A stretch of DNA of 64,000 bases from Riptortus pedestris (Eukaryota > Arthropoda > Insecta > Hemiptera > Alydidae). Under the pieces are notes generated by a model. It saw only the letters and a program-made list of their open reading frames with translations, was not told where the DNA came from and searched no databases. Where the stretch lies: the NCBI GenBank assembly GCA_019009955.1, contig CM032228.1:256397501-256461500 (forward strand), in the 5' to 3' direction. Shown piece by piece: positions 34,264 to 44,727 of this stretch; the first letter of the stretch is position 1; each line of letters opens with the position of its first letter. The translations under genes and the position numbers were made by a program.

Positions 34264-34374
34264 TAGTTAAAGTGAATAACTCCCGAAAGGAGTAGCCAGT
34301 AATAGATGGTGTCTTACAAGGAGACAAACTCAGTACAATTCTATTTGCCCTCTATATAGCAGATCTCATTTTAT
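34264..34374 (+). pseudogene. LINE reverse transcriptase fragment
   Basis: The plus strand encodes GVLQGDKLSTILFALYIADL, the conserved G(V/T)xQGxxLSPxLFxLYIxDL block of LINE reverse transcriptases. A stop precedes it. It is cut off on the right by a family A 5' fragment at 34376-34480. The LINE C-terminal piece at 34536-35005 lies in the same orientation and could be part of the same copy after an internal deletion. Confidence 0.7.
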
Positions 34375-34375
34375 T

Positions 34376-34480
34376 AATGGAAATCAGCAATTGAAGTAGT
34401 ATTTTCGAAAAATGTCCTCAAATGTCCATCCATCCTACATAGTAGATGACGAAAATGACGTCCTTCCGAAACTGTGTTAA
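34376..34480 (+). mobile_element. Family A, 5' end fragment
   Basis: GGAAATCAGCAATTGAAGTA, ATGTCCTCAAATGTCCATCC and GACGAAAATGACG blocks, ending in a TG/TA microsatellite. Confidence 0.65.
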
Positions 34481-34487
34481 TATATAC

Positions 34488-34535
<48 letters not shown>

Positions 34536-34536
<1 letters not shown>

Positions 34537-35005
34537 CTACAGCAAAATAACAAAATCACACTTGCAAACACAATTACTAACTGACACAATTAATAAATGG
34601 CAACAGAAATAGTATATGACTACAAAAGGACAACATATAAAACTATTTATTCCAGACATTAAAGAATATTGAGGACAAAAATTAACATCAACAGACTATT
34701 ACTTGACACAATTATTGTCAGGACGCGGAACGACAAGCTCTTACTTTAATCGTTTTGGCCTAACAGATCAACCAAACTGTTACTGCTACTCTACTACTGA
34801 ACAGACATACAGACACTTGCTCTATGACTGCAGACTACTGATAGACCAAAGAAAATTATTTAAAACGGAAGTAATCCGCCGAAAAGAGAAACTTGTTGAG
34901 AAAAAACTTATTTTTTATAAATACAATACACAAGTAAAAAAATATGCTGGAGAAATGAACTGTCACAACTATTTACACTCAAATACAGTTAATTTAATTA
35001 TTTAA
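34536..35005 (+). pseudogene. LINE ORF2 C-terminal fragment
   Basis: The last 100 codons (34703-35005) are open. YYLTQLLSGRGTTSSYFNRF then GLTDQPNCYCYSTTEQTYRH and LLYDCRLL form the C-x-C...HLLYDC zinc-knuckle region after the RNase H domain of jockey/I-type LINEs. A frame change near 34600 joins it to a KGQHIKLFIPDIKEY-like stretch. It ends with a stop, an AT-rich untranslated tail and a TA tract (35102-35144). Confidence 0.75.
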
Positions 35006-35098
35006 TTTATCTTTAAAGCCTAAATTTGTTTTTCTTCTTCTTTTTTTCTGTTGAAATGATATTTTTATACAAACATTTTATTTTATTCATTATTAAAA

Positions 35099-35148
<50 letters not shown>

Positions 35149-35369
35149 ATACAAATTAAGCTGCCCCCATTTTTGGAGGCACCTATCACAAGTTCCAGCC
35201 TCCTTGTCTTATTTCAGGTAATTATAACCTATAATTGAGGTTCATATAAATATGGTTTCTGTTGTGGATGTTGCTAATGGAGCAGCTACAGTCAAACTTT
35301 ATTGTGGTATAAATGGTAATTCACTATTCTGATGGACGATTTTAAAATATTAGTTGACATTTGCCTTAT

Positions 35370-35690
35370 TTATCCAGACTTTATATTCAGATCTTGAAGG
35401 TATTTTGCAGTTGACTTGGCTATAACTCCTCTCGATCCAAACAGTAACCCTTTTACTGTCCAATTTTGTATAATGTATTTTTCTTTAAAATATGGACAGC
35501 ATTGGGTATAGTTGCCTATTTTTTGTAAATTTACTTCGTCTTGTTGCTGTTTACTTGATTTAAATCTTACTGTTGGATCAATGATTATACCCTTGTCTCC
35601 TTTTCTTGAAATGGCAACAATATCGGCTCTCCTAATCACATCTGTTGAACTACAGCTGACTTCCTCATATATTTCCTACTCAGGGTGGTA
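35370..35690 (-). pseudogene. Non-LTR retrotransposon C-terminal endonuclease-like fragment
   Basis: The minus strand encodes RRADIVAISRKGDKGIIIDP then TVRFKSS, and later VKGLLFGSRGVIAKSTAKYL. The RxDI...IIDPTVRFE pattern and the GLLxGxRGxI ending are those of a non-LTR retrotransposon C-terminal region with a PD-(D/E)xK-like arrangement. It is a different lineage from the other LINE pieces here. No reverse transcriptase precedes it. Confidence 0.6.
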
Positions 35691-35872
35691 CATATAATTT
35701 GAACCTCCACTACTGTTAATTTAGTTCGTCATTGAAACTTACATTTCTTTTTAATTTTTTTCTTCAGTTAGCAATTTCATTTTTCAAATATTTTATTTTA
35801 TTAACTTTATATTTAAAAAAAATGTGTTATTATGTATCAAGCATATGTTATGTACAAATAGATGGCTGTTAC

Positions 35873-36023
35873 CTGTAAGAAGGGTTGGACCCTGAGGGAA
35901 GTGCCATGCCCGCCGTAGCCTAGGTTGGACAGCATCTCCGGAGAGAACCTGTTGAATAAACCTCCCCAACCCAGGGCTGGGTGGAGCACTGCTGACAGGA
36001 GTACAATAGCTGGCAGCATACTT
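35873..36023 (-). CDS. First coding exon of a probable secreted host protein
   Basis: The only convincing host-gene piece. On the minus strand an acceptor (TTGTTGTGTTGCAG) ends at 36024, four bases follow, then ATG at 36019 with A at -3. The 49 codons read MLPAIVLLSAVLHPALGW then GGLFNRFSPEMLSNLGYG and on to RVQPFLQ, ending at CAG|GTAACA (last exon base 35873; phase 0). The first 16-17 residues form a classic signal peptide with a likely cut after ALG, so the product probably enters the secretory pathway. The mature part begins glycine-rich and hydrophobic; no family is recognised. The frame also continues upstream to an ATG at 36040, but the acceptor explains the start better. Further exons lie beyond a long intron and were not found. 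GC content is clearly higher than in the flanks. Confidence 0.6.
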
Positions 36024-36149
36024 CTGCAACACAACAACATAGCATAGCATTAGATATTAGTAGTAACACAGGGGCTGGGCAGATTTTCCATCTGCTGGAA
36101 TATGACTCACTCCTGAGCACCATCTGCGTTTTAAACGTAATGAAGATAT

Positions 36150-37130
36150 TGTTGCTAAAACTACGAACAGAAGAAAAGAACTACACAGAGTTAATCGCGT
36201 ATTTATGAAGTACGAAGTAGATGAAAGGAACCAACCGAAGTTAGGACCGTTGGTGCCAAAGAATGTTCTCGGCGATACCCGTTTGAGACCTAGGCCCGTC
36301 TATAAAAGCTGTCCAGCTCGGCTAACAGTGAGTTTGTTCTCAGTGAATAACAGTGCACCTTTAGTGAACTTTGCATTTTGGTTTCAGTGCAGTGCCGTGT
36401 TCTTTGTGAAGATCAGTGCAGTGCCGGGATCTTTGTGAAGATCAGTGCAGTGCCGTGTTCTTTGTGAAGATCAGTGCAGTGCCGTGTTCTTTGTGAAGAT
36501 CAGTGCAGTGCCGTGTTCTTTGTGAAGATCAGTGCAGTGCCGTGTTCTTTGTGAAGATCAGTGCAGTGCCGTGTTCTTTGTGAAGATCAGTGCAGTGCCG
36601 TGTTCTTTGTGAAGATCAGTGCAGTGCCGGGTTCTTTGTGAAGATCAGTGCAGTGCCGGGTTCTTTGTGAAGATCAGTGCAGTGCCGGGATCTTTGTGAA
36701 GATCAGTGCAGTGCCGGGATCTTTGTGAAGATCAGTGCAGTGCCGGGTTCTTTGTCAAGATCAGTGCAGTGCCGGGTTCTTTGTGAAGATCAGTGCAGTG
36801 CCGGGTTCTTTGTCAAGATCAGTGCAGTGCCGGGTTCTTTGTCAAGATCAGTGCAGTGCCGGGTTCTTTGTGAAGATCAGTGCAGTGCCGGGTTCTTTGT
36901 CAAGATCAGTGCAGTGCCGGTTTCTTTGTGAAGAACGTCAGTGATCTTGAGTTATTGTACTGTGCAATAAGAAGAGCATAGCGAAGTTATCAGTGCGTAC
37001 TGGGAGTAATGCTAAAAATAATTTACCAAGTGTGTAGTTCATTGTCAAATAAAGTGTCCAGTGATAAAGCTTATGTGCTTAATTTTGTAATCCAAAAGAA
37101 CTTATTTTATTTTTGTAATAAACGTAACAA
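36150..37130 (+). other. LTR-like promoter region with minisatellite
   Basis: TATAAAAG at about 36301 is followed by CTAACAGTGAGTTTG, a 29-bp array and, downstream, AATAAAGTG (37047) and GTAATAAACG (37117), the order promoter, leader, polyadenylation seen in LTRs. No terminal TG...CA with duplication could be fixed, and no second LTR exists. Alternatively it could be a host promoter firing away from the exon at 35873-36023. Confidence 0.35.
36387..36935 (+). repeat. 29-bp minisatellite (about 19 copies)
   Basis: Unit core GATCAGTGCAGTGCCGTG plus TTCTTTGTGAA. Two positions alternate (CGTG or CGGG; TGAAG or TCAAG), with CGTG units clustered at the left. Because 29 is not a multiple of three, the repeat translates in all frames and produces a Cys-rich artefact. 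Confidence 0.95.
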
Positions 37131-37234
37131 TATGTGAAACTAAATTGAATTGTACGTTGGAAATGAGGTCTTTAGTGAGTCAAACTGAAAGTGTGGGTTT
37201 GCATGTTCATCGGCTGGTATTTATTACAAAACGT

Positions 37235-38090
37235 CCGTCACGCAAGAGCTTCGATAACTAAGCAGATTTCCACTTACACCACGTATTTGCATTTATCCCA
37301 AAAACGTAAAAGTTCAATGAGAAAAATATTTGGTATTTAGACTTCGAATAATGTACCTCAGAATATGACAGGTTATTGTTAATATAAAAATAGTATGAGT
37401 GGGGGTTTACTGAAGGCCGAAAACTACAAAATGCAAATATCTCGGTTAATAATCAATATAGTGGAAAAACCTACATAGCAACATTTATAGAACATTACAT
37501 TTGCATAAAATTAGTTGTATACAATTTTTCTATCCGACTCATAATAACAGATATCTTGAATCTTCGAAGTCCCCCCCTCTAGCCCCCCCCCCTCCCACCT
37601 GCCCAATTTCACCCATTAACGAACTCGATCTTTCTTTTTACATAAAACGACTAAACATCGAGTTTGGTAAAGATTAAACAAAAATTACGACCGCTAGAGC
37701 GTTAACTCACAAATCCGTCGGCTGAACTGTTAACAATCAGGTCAGAGCTGAATGATACAAATATTCTTTGAAAGAAAAACAATAACTGGATATAATATAT
37801 TAATTTTATTTGAAATTACTGTATTCAGCGCTACAATTTTTTATGATCCAGGATAATTTTCATCTCAATCACTCTAATTTTAGTAATCCAAGAACGAAAG
37901 AGGGGGGAAGGGGTCGTTCCTCATGTCCTAGGTTTCTGCCAATGGTGCTTTTATCTTGGTACAGTCTGTTTTTGAAGTAGGTATATATATATAATTTTGA
38001 ACAGACGTCATTTTTGTCATCTCCTGGGTAGGATCGATGGACATTTGAAGAACTTGTTCATGAGCACAACCTTAATAACTTCTAAAACTG
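37235..38090 (-). mobile_element. Family A fragments (reverse)
   Basis: A reverse copy starts with a mutated hairpin (GTCCGTCACGCAAGAGCTTC) and runs to about 37725, lacking its 5' end. Another 3' module piece lies at about 37740-37930, and a reverse 5' fragment with TTTTGAACAGACGTCATTTT at 37988-38090. They may be parts of more than one copy. Confidence 0.6.
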
Positions 38091-38509
38091 TAGGCTGAAT
38101 AAAGTGGAGATTGTTATAAATGGGAAGGAGGCGGCATTGTTGTGAAAAGTATTCCTGGGATGATATACGATCTGCCCCTCCCCCACTTTATCGCCGGGAA
38201 TACTGGCAAACTGCAATAATCATAAATTCTCAAACATTCATTTCGTTCCAAAGCCGGCCGAAAGTAATGTCTCTTTCTATCTCCGACCACCTTCTGTAGT
38301 ATCTTTTCAACTAAAGGGATGACTAATGCCCGGCCAAGGATATTCTTGATGAAAAATTATTCAAAACATTATTAGCAACCATATACATCATAGTTTTTGT
38401 ACCATTATAGTTAAGGAAAATACATTCTTCTATCTATACAGACAATTCTAGCAATTTCTACAAAATGCTCCTACTTTGTGTTCCATAGTTAAGTGGAGGA
38501 TATCTCAAT
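38091..38509. other. Unclassified interval
   Basis: No gene or repeat recognised. Mixed composition. Confidence 0.3.
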
Positions 38510-38694
38510 AAGTTCAACGTAAAAGTTCAATGAGAACAATATTTGGTATTTCGGCTTTACATAAAGAGCTTCATAACATAACAGCTTATTGCTAATATAA
38601 CATGAGTAGGAGTGGGGGTTTAATGAAGGCTGAAAACTAAACAATGCAAATAATCAAGGTAGTGAAAAAAAGGTGCATAAGAACTTTTATAGAG
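38510..38694 (-). mobile_element. Family A interior fragment
   Basis: ACGTAAAAGTTCAATGAGAA, ATGAGTAGGAGTGGGGGTTT and CTGAAAACTAAACAATGCAA blocks in reverse order, cut by the start of family B. Confidence 0.6.
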
Positions 38695-38695
38695 T

Positions 38696-39650
38696 ACTAG
38701 CTCAGATACCCGGCTTCGCCCGGGAATTCATTTGAGGCTGGATGGTGACGGTATTTTTGTGGCAACGCTTTACTTTGCACAATATTTTGACATTTACCCG
38801 TCCCAGTGTTTAGGCAATATCCGTCGTTTCTGTGAATTTGTTAATAATAAACTTAATTTTTTATGTAAGACTTCACTGTCCTCCATGTTTTCATATTTCC
38901 CGTTTCTTGTGCATTATGCATAGATTTAAATTATTAACGACAAAATATTAACATACATTTGAATTAATTTTTCCAGGTGAGATACCTGGTAGTTCATATT
39001 GAAAAGAATTGTTGAGCAAATTTCTCTAAATAACAAAATAAACAACTTTTGTTATGTGCATTTTCGCCGAAACCCCAATAGGAAACGAAATATCACTATT
39101 TTTAATTTCAGGCCTCCCTTATTACCCCCACTCCTGCCCGTCCCTAGAAATGTTAGTATAGCTTATTATAAGGAAGGCGTTAGTGCTAAATCACATACCA
39201 AGTTTGGTTTAGTTCGGTTGAGTTTTTGTGCCAAATAAAATTGTTGACTTCCGCAGTAGTTTTTAACTTATAACTCATTTATACTTAGGTATACGACAAA
39301 AGTGTATATAACAAAAGTTACTCCAAATAACTAAATAAACAACTTTTGTTATGTGCATATTTGCCGAAAATATGGAAACGAAATATTGCTATTTTTAATT
39401 TCAGCACTCCTTTATAACCCCCACTCCTGTTCGTCTCAGAGAATATTAACATAGCCTACAGTCTAAGTTGGGCGAGTAGTAATATACATACCAAGTTTCA
39501 TAAAATTCGGTTCAGCCGTTTATGCGTGAAAAGGTAACAAACAAACACACACGAAAGAAACAAAATGCAGTTATGGTGTCTATGACATGTGAAACGAAAA
39601 GTTGTGAAATTTCGCGAAAAAAATCAATGTACAGACAGAGGTTACAATTT
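38696..39650 (+). mobile_element. Family B repeat
   Basis: ACTAGCTCAGATACCCGGCT start, two unit cores (about 39123 and 39418), tail type 1 with TTCAGCCGTTTATGCGTGAA and GAGGTTACAATTTT end. A reverse family A remnant follows at 39710-39835. Confidence 0.82.
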
Positions 39651-39659
39651 TATATAAGA

Positions 39660-39709
<50 letters not shown>

Positions 39710-40146
39710 CATTTTAAATATTATTGGTTCTATACAGGTTTTTGATACGACGCATAATAAGGGAGATATTAAACATTTTCGTTCTTGCTCCCCTCTGAAC
39801 CTCCCCCTCTCCCACTGGTCCGATTACACAGGCCTACAAAATATTTTTTTTTTGGTGCCTAGGATATTTGAGCAGATTTTAACTATATTTTTATTGCCGA
39901 ATCTACATATGAAAGCAGTTTTTCTGTATCAGCTCTAGATTTTTAGATAAATTCACCTATCTATCAATGCTTTTTTCTATTTAATACTTTCAAGTATGAG
40001 TGTTGTACAATTTATACAGGGATAGATTCTTGTATATCTTCCTTATTGCCAGTCTTCTTTTGTAACCAATTGAATTTAAAATAATATTTATGAAATAACT
40101 AATTATAATTTAAAAAAATGGTTTTGGAAAAAATAAAGTATCATTA

Positions 40147-40900
40147 ACACCAATGGGGGATTTGTGTAGATTTAAAAATGGTAAACTTTCTCCTTGGACA
40201 GCAAAGTGGCCAGACCAAGTATCCTTGTTTCTTGTGCCTCTGGGATAGCAGAGAGAAAACGCAACACTGGGTTAGAAAAGAGTGGCCTTGGAGAGAAAAC
40301 ATGGATGTTGGGGAAAAGAATATCATCAATGGTCCTTTAGTTCGACGAGAGGAAATCCTCTTTCCACGATTGCATATCAACCTGGGTCTAATGAAGCAGT
40401 TCGTAAAGGCTCTTGATAAGAATGGATCATGCTTTGCATATATAGGGGGGGGGGATGTCTCAGCTGAGTATGGAAAAAATCAAAGTAGGAATATTTGATG
40501 GCCCACAAATAAGACAGCTGATTAAAGACTTCATAAATTCAATGATTGAGATTGAACAAAAAAAGTCTGGAATTCATTTGTTTCAGTTGTCCACCATTAT
40601 CTGGGTAAACACAAAGCTGAATACTATGTTGAATTAGTCACTGAGATGCCGAATAATTTCAGATCACTTAGTGTAACATGAGCATTAAGGTGCACTATTT
40701 ACACAGCCACTTAGACCGTTTTCCTGATAATTTAGGAGACATTAGTGAGGAGCAAGGTGAAAGATTTCACCACTATCGAGGAATAGAGGATCACTATCAA
40801 GGAAGGATACTGACATGATGGCAGATTACTGCTGGACTATAAAACGGGATTGTTCTAAAATACTTTCAAGGATGTCACGCAAATGAAGTTTCCGAAATGT
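40147..40900 (+). pseudogene. Decayed repeat-encoded protein with PCFLCLWDSR motif
   Basis: A string of conserved blocks in three frames: FLLGQQSGQTKYPCFLCLWD then SREKTQHW, VGEKNIINGPLVRREEILFP then RLHINLGLMKQFVKALDKNG (40178-40430), a frameshift at a G9 run (40446-40454), KVGIFDGPQIRQLIKDFINS, and finally KVHYLHSHLDRFPDNLGD then EEQGERFHHYRGIEDHYQGR (40680-40805) and an ADYCWTIKRDCS-like end. From memory, the same block order is widespread in arthropod genomes as multicopy hypothetical proteins, suggesting a mobile element, but I cannot name its superfamily. Frameshifts and stops make it dead. Confidence 0.65.
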
Positions 40901-41164
40901 TCAGTGAGTAATTGGTTTAAATGATGACTTTTCTGTTTTCTTATGTATATAATAAATAATATCTGTGTAATATAATCAAAATTCTTTGTTTAATTTGTTT
41001 CTTTAAACGATGGTTTATCTTTTAAAATAGTTTAATGAATAATTCACTAAAATGTTGTCTTAATAATTCTAGCTGATAGGCAAAAACTAATAGCATATTT
41101 GAATTCATGGCATCAAATTCATAAGAAATCACCTCCAAAATGTTCGGCACCAAAACGACTGTTG
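40901..41164. other. Unclassified interval
   Basis: AT-rich. May include the 3' end of the preceding repeat-encoded protein's element. Confidence 0.3.
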
Positions 41165-42480
41165 ACCAGTGTTCTAGCCATTAACGAATTTCATCTTGAC
41201 TATTGTCAGAGTGGTGTTTAGATGGGAATTTGGAAAATTCGTATTATCTCCTTTATTATACTTGCTTATAGAATCAATCTTATTGAAAATGTATTGATCT
41301 ATTAATTCTTTTATATCCATTATTTCACTGTCTCAAACATTGACCGAGATATTTGTATTATTAATTTTCAGCCTTCAATAAACCCCTCTTCTCTGTCATC
41401 ACAAGTTATGAATAAGCCAATATATCATGAACCCTCTTATTTCAATCTGAAATGCCAAATATTGTGTTCAACAAATTGTTTCTAGATATGATACATGCAA
41501 ATAGGTTCAGGTGACCCCCACCCACTTCTGCACTTGGATTACAAAAATTAGATCGATTGAAATAAAAATTATTCTGATTCATTATAAATTACTGTAAATT
41601 CAAATAAAATGAATATATTATATTGAGATATATTTCAGTAATTATTTTGCTTTCCAATGAGAGGTTTATAGACCTGTTTGTAAAGATTTCAGAGGCTTCC
41701 CGTCGGGAATTATTAATATTTACTGAAATATTTCTTATTACTGTTTGTATTTATTCACTTAATATTCACGGTGGTGTTGTGTTACCAGTAGGTGAAGTCA
41801 TTAACCACTTCATTACAAGGTTATATACCAAATATGGTTTTCATTGAACTTTCAAACTCATCAATTCGGATTTTTCGTTCTTTTATAGCAAAAGGTTTAT
41901 TTGATCGATATCAAACTTGAAATTTAGCCGTTACAGTAAACACTAAAGATCATATTTGTTATTGGCTGAAATCGGAATAGTGGTGGTTTAGAAGGGGAGG
42001 TATTAGAAAATTTTTAATATCTTCATTATTGTGAGTCTGATCGTAAAATGTTATAGGGCTCAGGTTAGCCATGTGAGTTAAAGCGTTGGCCTTAATCTCA
42101 GATGGTAAACCTAGAGTGGCGAGTTACATTCCCTGTCTGGCCAATAGGAATTTATTTAGTGACGGAATTCATTAAATAAAATCCTTAGTCCCACCCTGGC
42201 TAGAAAAGGGTGGTAACCTGTAGATAACCCGTCCCAATTATCCAAACTAACATAAAGTGAACGTTAATAAATAATAATAATAATAATAAAAATAATGTTA
42301 CAGAACCAGTTTTGTTATAGATTTGTTATAGATTGAATTGTTGATCTAAGCATGTTTTGTAACTCAAGTATTATGCTAGTTATTCGTACTTTTTTTCTTT
42401 TCCGTCATCAGTAACCCCCCCCCCTTCTACTCATCAGTTTTTTAATATAAATTGCGAATATGTTGTGATATGAGATCACA
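41165..42480 (+). mobile_element. Family A interior sequences, diverged, with SINE inserted
   Basis: Forward interior blocks (CATTAACGAATTTCATCTTG, ATAGAATCAATCTTATTG, GACCGAGATATTTG, GTGTTGTGTTACCAGTA) at 41165-41860, then a second interior starting TTTATTTGATCGATATCAAA at about 41897. The second is interrupted at 42057 by a SINE. Both terminal structures are missing. Confidence 0.55.
42057..42293 (+). mobile_element. tRNA-derived SINE, copy 1
   Basis: GGCTCAGGTTAGCCATGTGA at the head (box A-like), GAGTTACATTCCC at about 42121 (box B-like), a shared body ending TGGCTAGAAAAGGGTGGTAA and ACCTG, and an (AAT)n tail. Flanked by a 10-bp target duplication AATGTTATAG / AATGTTACAG (42047-42056 and 42294-42303). 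Transcribed by RNA polymerase III and mobilised by a LINE in trans. Confidence 0.85.
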
Positions 42481-42493
42481 TGATTGCTTTAGT

Positions 42494-42727
42494 GTAATCG
42501 GACATTCACTACTTGGTACACATTGGTAGCTCATAAACCTAAAAGATCGACCTACATGCACTCACTGCAACACAGTACTGACCATCAAACATCTCCTCAC
42601 CGACTCCAGACTACGTCAACATCTCAACTTACCCAACGACTTACAGGAACTATTGGGAAAAGGTAGCCCACATATAAACTCACTTTTAAATCACTTGAAG
42701 ACAACTAACCTTTACAACAAACTTTAA
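42494..42727 (+). pseudogene. LINE ORF2 C-terminal fragment
   Basis: Reads VIGHSLLGTHW, a stop, LINLKDR, then PTCTHCNTVLTIKHLLTD and LRQHLNLPNDLQELLGKGSP up to a TAA at 42725-42727. The RIGHxxLTHxxLL...PPTCxxC...HLLxxC pattern is the end of a jockey-like ORF2. Only one internal stop and a Cys-to-Ser change in the knuckle suggest a fairly young remnant. The 3' untranslated region leads into the 40-bp array. Confidence 0.75.
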
Positions 42728-42871
42728 ACCACACCCACTCCACTCTATATTTTATTTTAAATTATGCCACTAATATGTATTAGTGTTTTTTGTGAACAAG
42801 GCTGTATAATACATTTTTAAACTTTTGCCTTAGACTTTCATCATCCTCAAGCCAGGATTTGTCGCAAAAAT

Positions 42872-43643
42872 TATAGTTTTACATTGTTTTATTTTAACGG
42901 TTCCTTAGCTTTATTTTATTCATTAGTTTTATTTTAACGGTTCCTTAGCTTTATTTTATTCATTAGTTTTATTTTAACGGTTCCTTAGCTTTATTTTATT
43001 CATTAGTTTTATTTTAACGGTTCCTTAGCTTTATTTTATTCATTAGTTTTATTTTAACGGTTCCTTAGCTTTATTTTATTCCTTAGTTTTATTTTAACGG
43101 TTCCTTAGCTTTATTTTATTCCTTAGTTTTATTTTAACGGTTCCTTAGCTTTATTTTATTCCTTAGTTTTATTTTAACGGTTCCTTAGCTTTATTTCATT
43201 CCTTAGTTTTATTTTAACGGTTCCTTAGCTTTATTTTATTCCTTAGTTTTATTTTAACGGTTCCTTAGCTTTATTTTATACCTTAGTTTTATTTTAACGG
43301 TTCCTTAGCTTTATTTTATTCCTTAGTTTTTTTTTTTAACGGTTCCTTAACTTTATTTCATTCCTTAGTTTTATTTTAACGGTTCTTTAGCTTTATTTTA
43401 TTCCTTAGTTTTATTTTAACGGTCCCTTAGCTTTATTTCATTCCTTAGTTTTATTTTAACGGTTCTTTAGCTTTATTTTATTCCTTAGTTTTATTTTAAC
43501 GGTTCCTTAGCTTAATTTTATTCCTTAGTTTTATTTTAATGGTTCCTTAGCTTTATTTTATTCCTTAGTTTTATTTTAACGGTTCCTTAGCTTTATTTTA
43601 TTCCTTAGTTTTATTTTAACGGTTCTTTAGCTTTATTTTATTA
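42872..43643 (+). repeat. 40-bp minisatellite (about 19 copies)
   Basis: Unit contains TTCCTTAGCTTTATTTTATT followed by C(A/C)TTAGTTTTATTTTAACGG. The first units have CATTAG, later ones CCTTAG, so variants are ordered along the array. Single-base differences and two length changes appear toward the right end. It follows a LINE tail and ends at a family A 3' fragment. Confidence 0.95.
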
Positions 43644-43666
43644 TTCCGCTCACCAAATAAATAAAT

Positions 43667-43922
43667 TAGTTTACGCCGACACTGCGTGACGGACTTTATT
43701 TCTTTAAAATGTGAATAATTCAGCTGAGAGAGTTTAGCTGGCCTAGTGTTTTAGAATTGAGACTCTTCCTGTTGTGGAGGTTATTAAAATGTTAATTGAC
43801 TTAAAGATTTTTCATTCTCATTCGTATTTGTTAAATTAATATTGATGGTGTTACCTATATGTAGATTTATCTATTGTAAAACGTCACGTGGGAAATCTGC
43901 TTAGTTTACGCGTGTGGGACTT
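43667..43922 (+). mobile_element. Two family A 3' fragments in tandem
   Basis: TTAGTTTACGCCGACACTGC then GTGACGGACT (43667-43699), followed by a longer 3' module ending GGGAAATCTGCTTAGTTTAC then GCGTGTGGGACT with a broken hairpin (43922). Confidence 0.65.
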
Positions 43923-44235
43923 TATAGGTTGATTGAGATCGAATCTGAAGGGTTTGCCAGCTGAAGCGATTCAAGGGTTGACTCTCCAGCTCTGAGCTAA
44001 GCCACCATTAATATCGCTGACAGGGCTTGTCTTTCCTTCATCTCTCAAGATACATCATCACAACTTCCCCACATACATCATCACAACTCACAATCCTTCA
44101 TCGCAATCCCGACTATTATTCAAGAAGTCGTTCTTTGCACGAAATAAAGGACATATTGCAATAGGGGAAATATTTCGGTTTTCTGATGTCAGCGGAAGTT
44201 TTGGCCTTAAGGGAAAATGATGTCCATATTCAAAG
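43923..44235. other. Unclassified interval
   Basis: Non-repetitive. Contains a partial duplication of ACATCATCACAACT (44051-44091). No gene recognised. Confidence 0.3.
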
Positions 44236-44282
<47 letters not shown>

Positions 44283-44287
<5 letters not shown>

Positions 44288-44460
44288 ATAAAAGGTTAGA
44301 ACCACTAGTATAAATGATAATGTTGTCCTAGCTTTCGGTGGTGACCGTCGTCACTGGCAGATGATAGAATACCCAAGCCTGTTATATTCAGCTTGGTCAC
44401 TACTGAGTAGATTATAGATAGTACTCCCAATGTAAACAGAGGTACAACTGTTATGTATAA
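44283..44460 (-). mobile_element. Possible Penelope-like terminal sequence
   Basis: On the minus strand GGTCACCACCGAAAGCTAGG then ACAACATTATCATTTATACT and a CTTTTATTTGAATA end precede a TA tract. Penelope-like elements often end with a GACGG...CCGAAAGCTAGGACAAC-type segment. No protein fragment is attached, so this is tentative. Confidence 0.35.
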
Positions 44461-44517
44461 TAGTTTTTAAGTATCTTTAGTCTGAGTAAGTAGACAAACT
44501 AATAACAATGTGGAATA

Positions 44518-44570
<53 letters not shown>

Positions 44571-44680
44571 AGTACCCGTACTTTTTAGCCCAGAAAAAGA
44601 TAAAATAAATATTCTCGAAATATTGGAATTAACTAAGATTTTTTCACCAACACTGACCAAAACTCTAAAAAACAACAACA

Positions 44681-44724
<44 letters not shown>

Positions 44725-44727
44725 TAT

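Noticed and set aside
36677..36944. Cys-rich 'QCRVLCEDQCSAGFF' frames
   Set aside because: The 29-bp unit shifts frame every copy, so this is repeat translation and not a cysteine-rich toxin-like peptide.
42057..42180. Genuine tRNA gene
   Set aside because: Box A and box B are present, but the sequence cannot fold into a cloverleaf with an acceptor stem and recurs with the same 3' body at two other places; it is a SINE head.
42872..43643. CRISPR-like array
   Set aside because: Units are contiguous with no unique spacers, and the genome is eukaryotic. The same reasoning applies to the 18-, 21-, 26-, 29- and 33-bp arrays.
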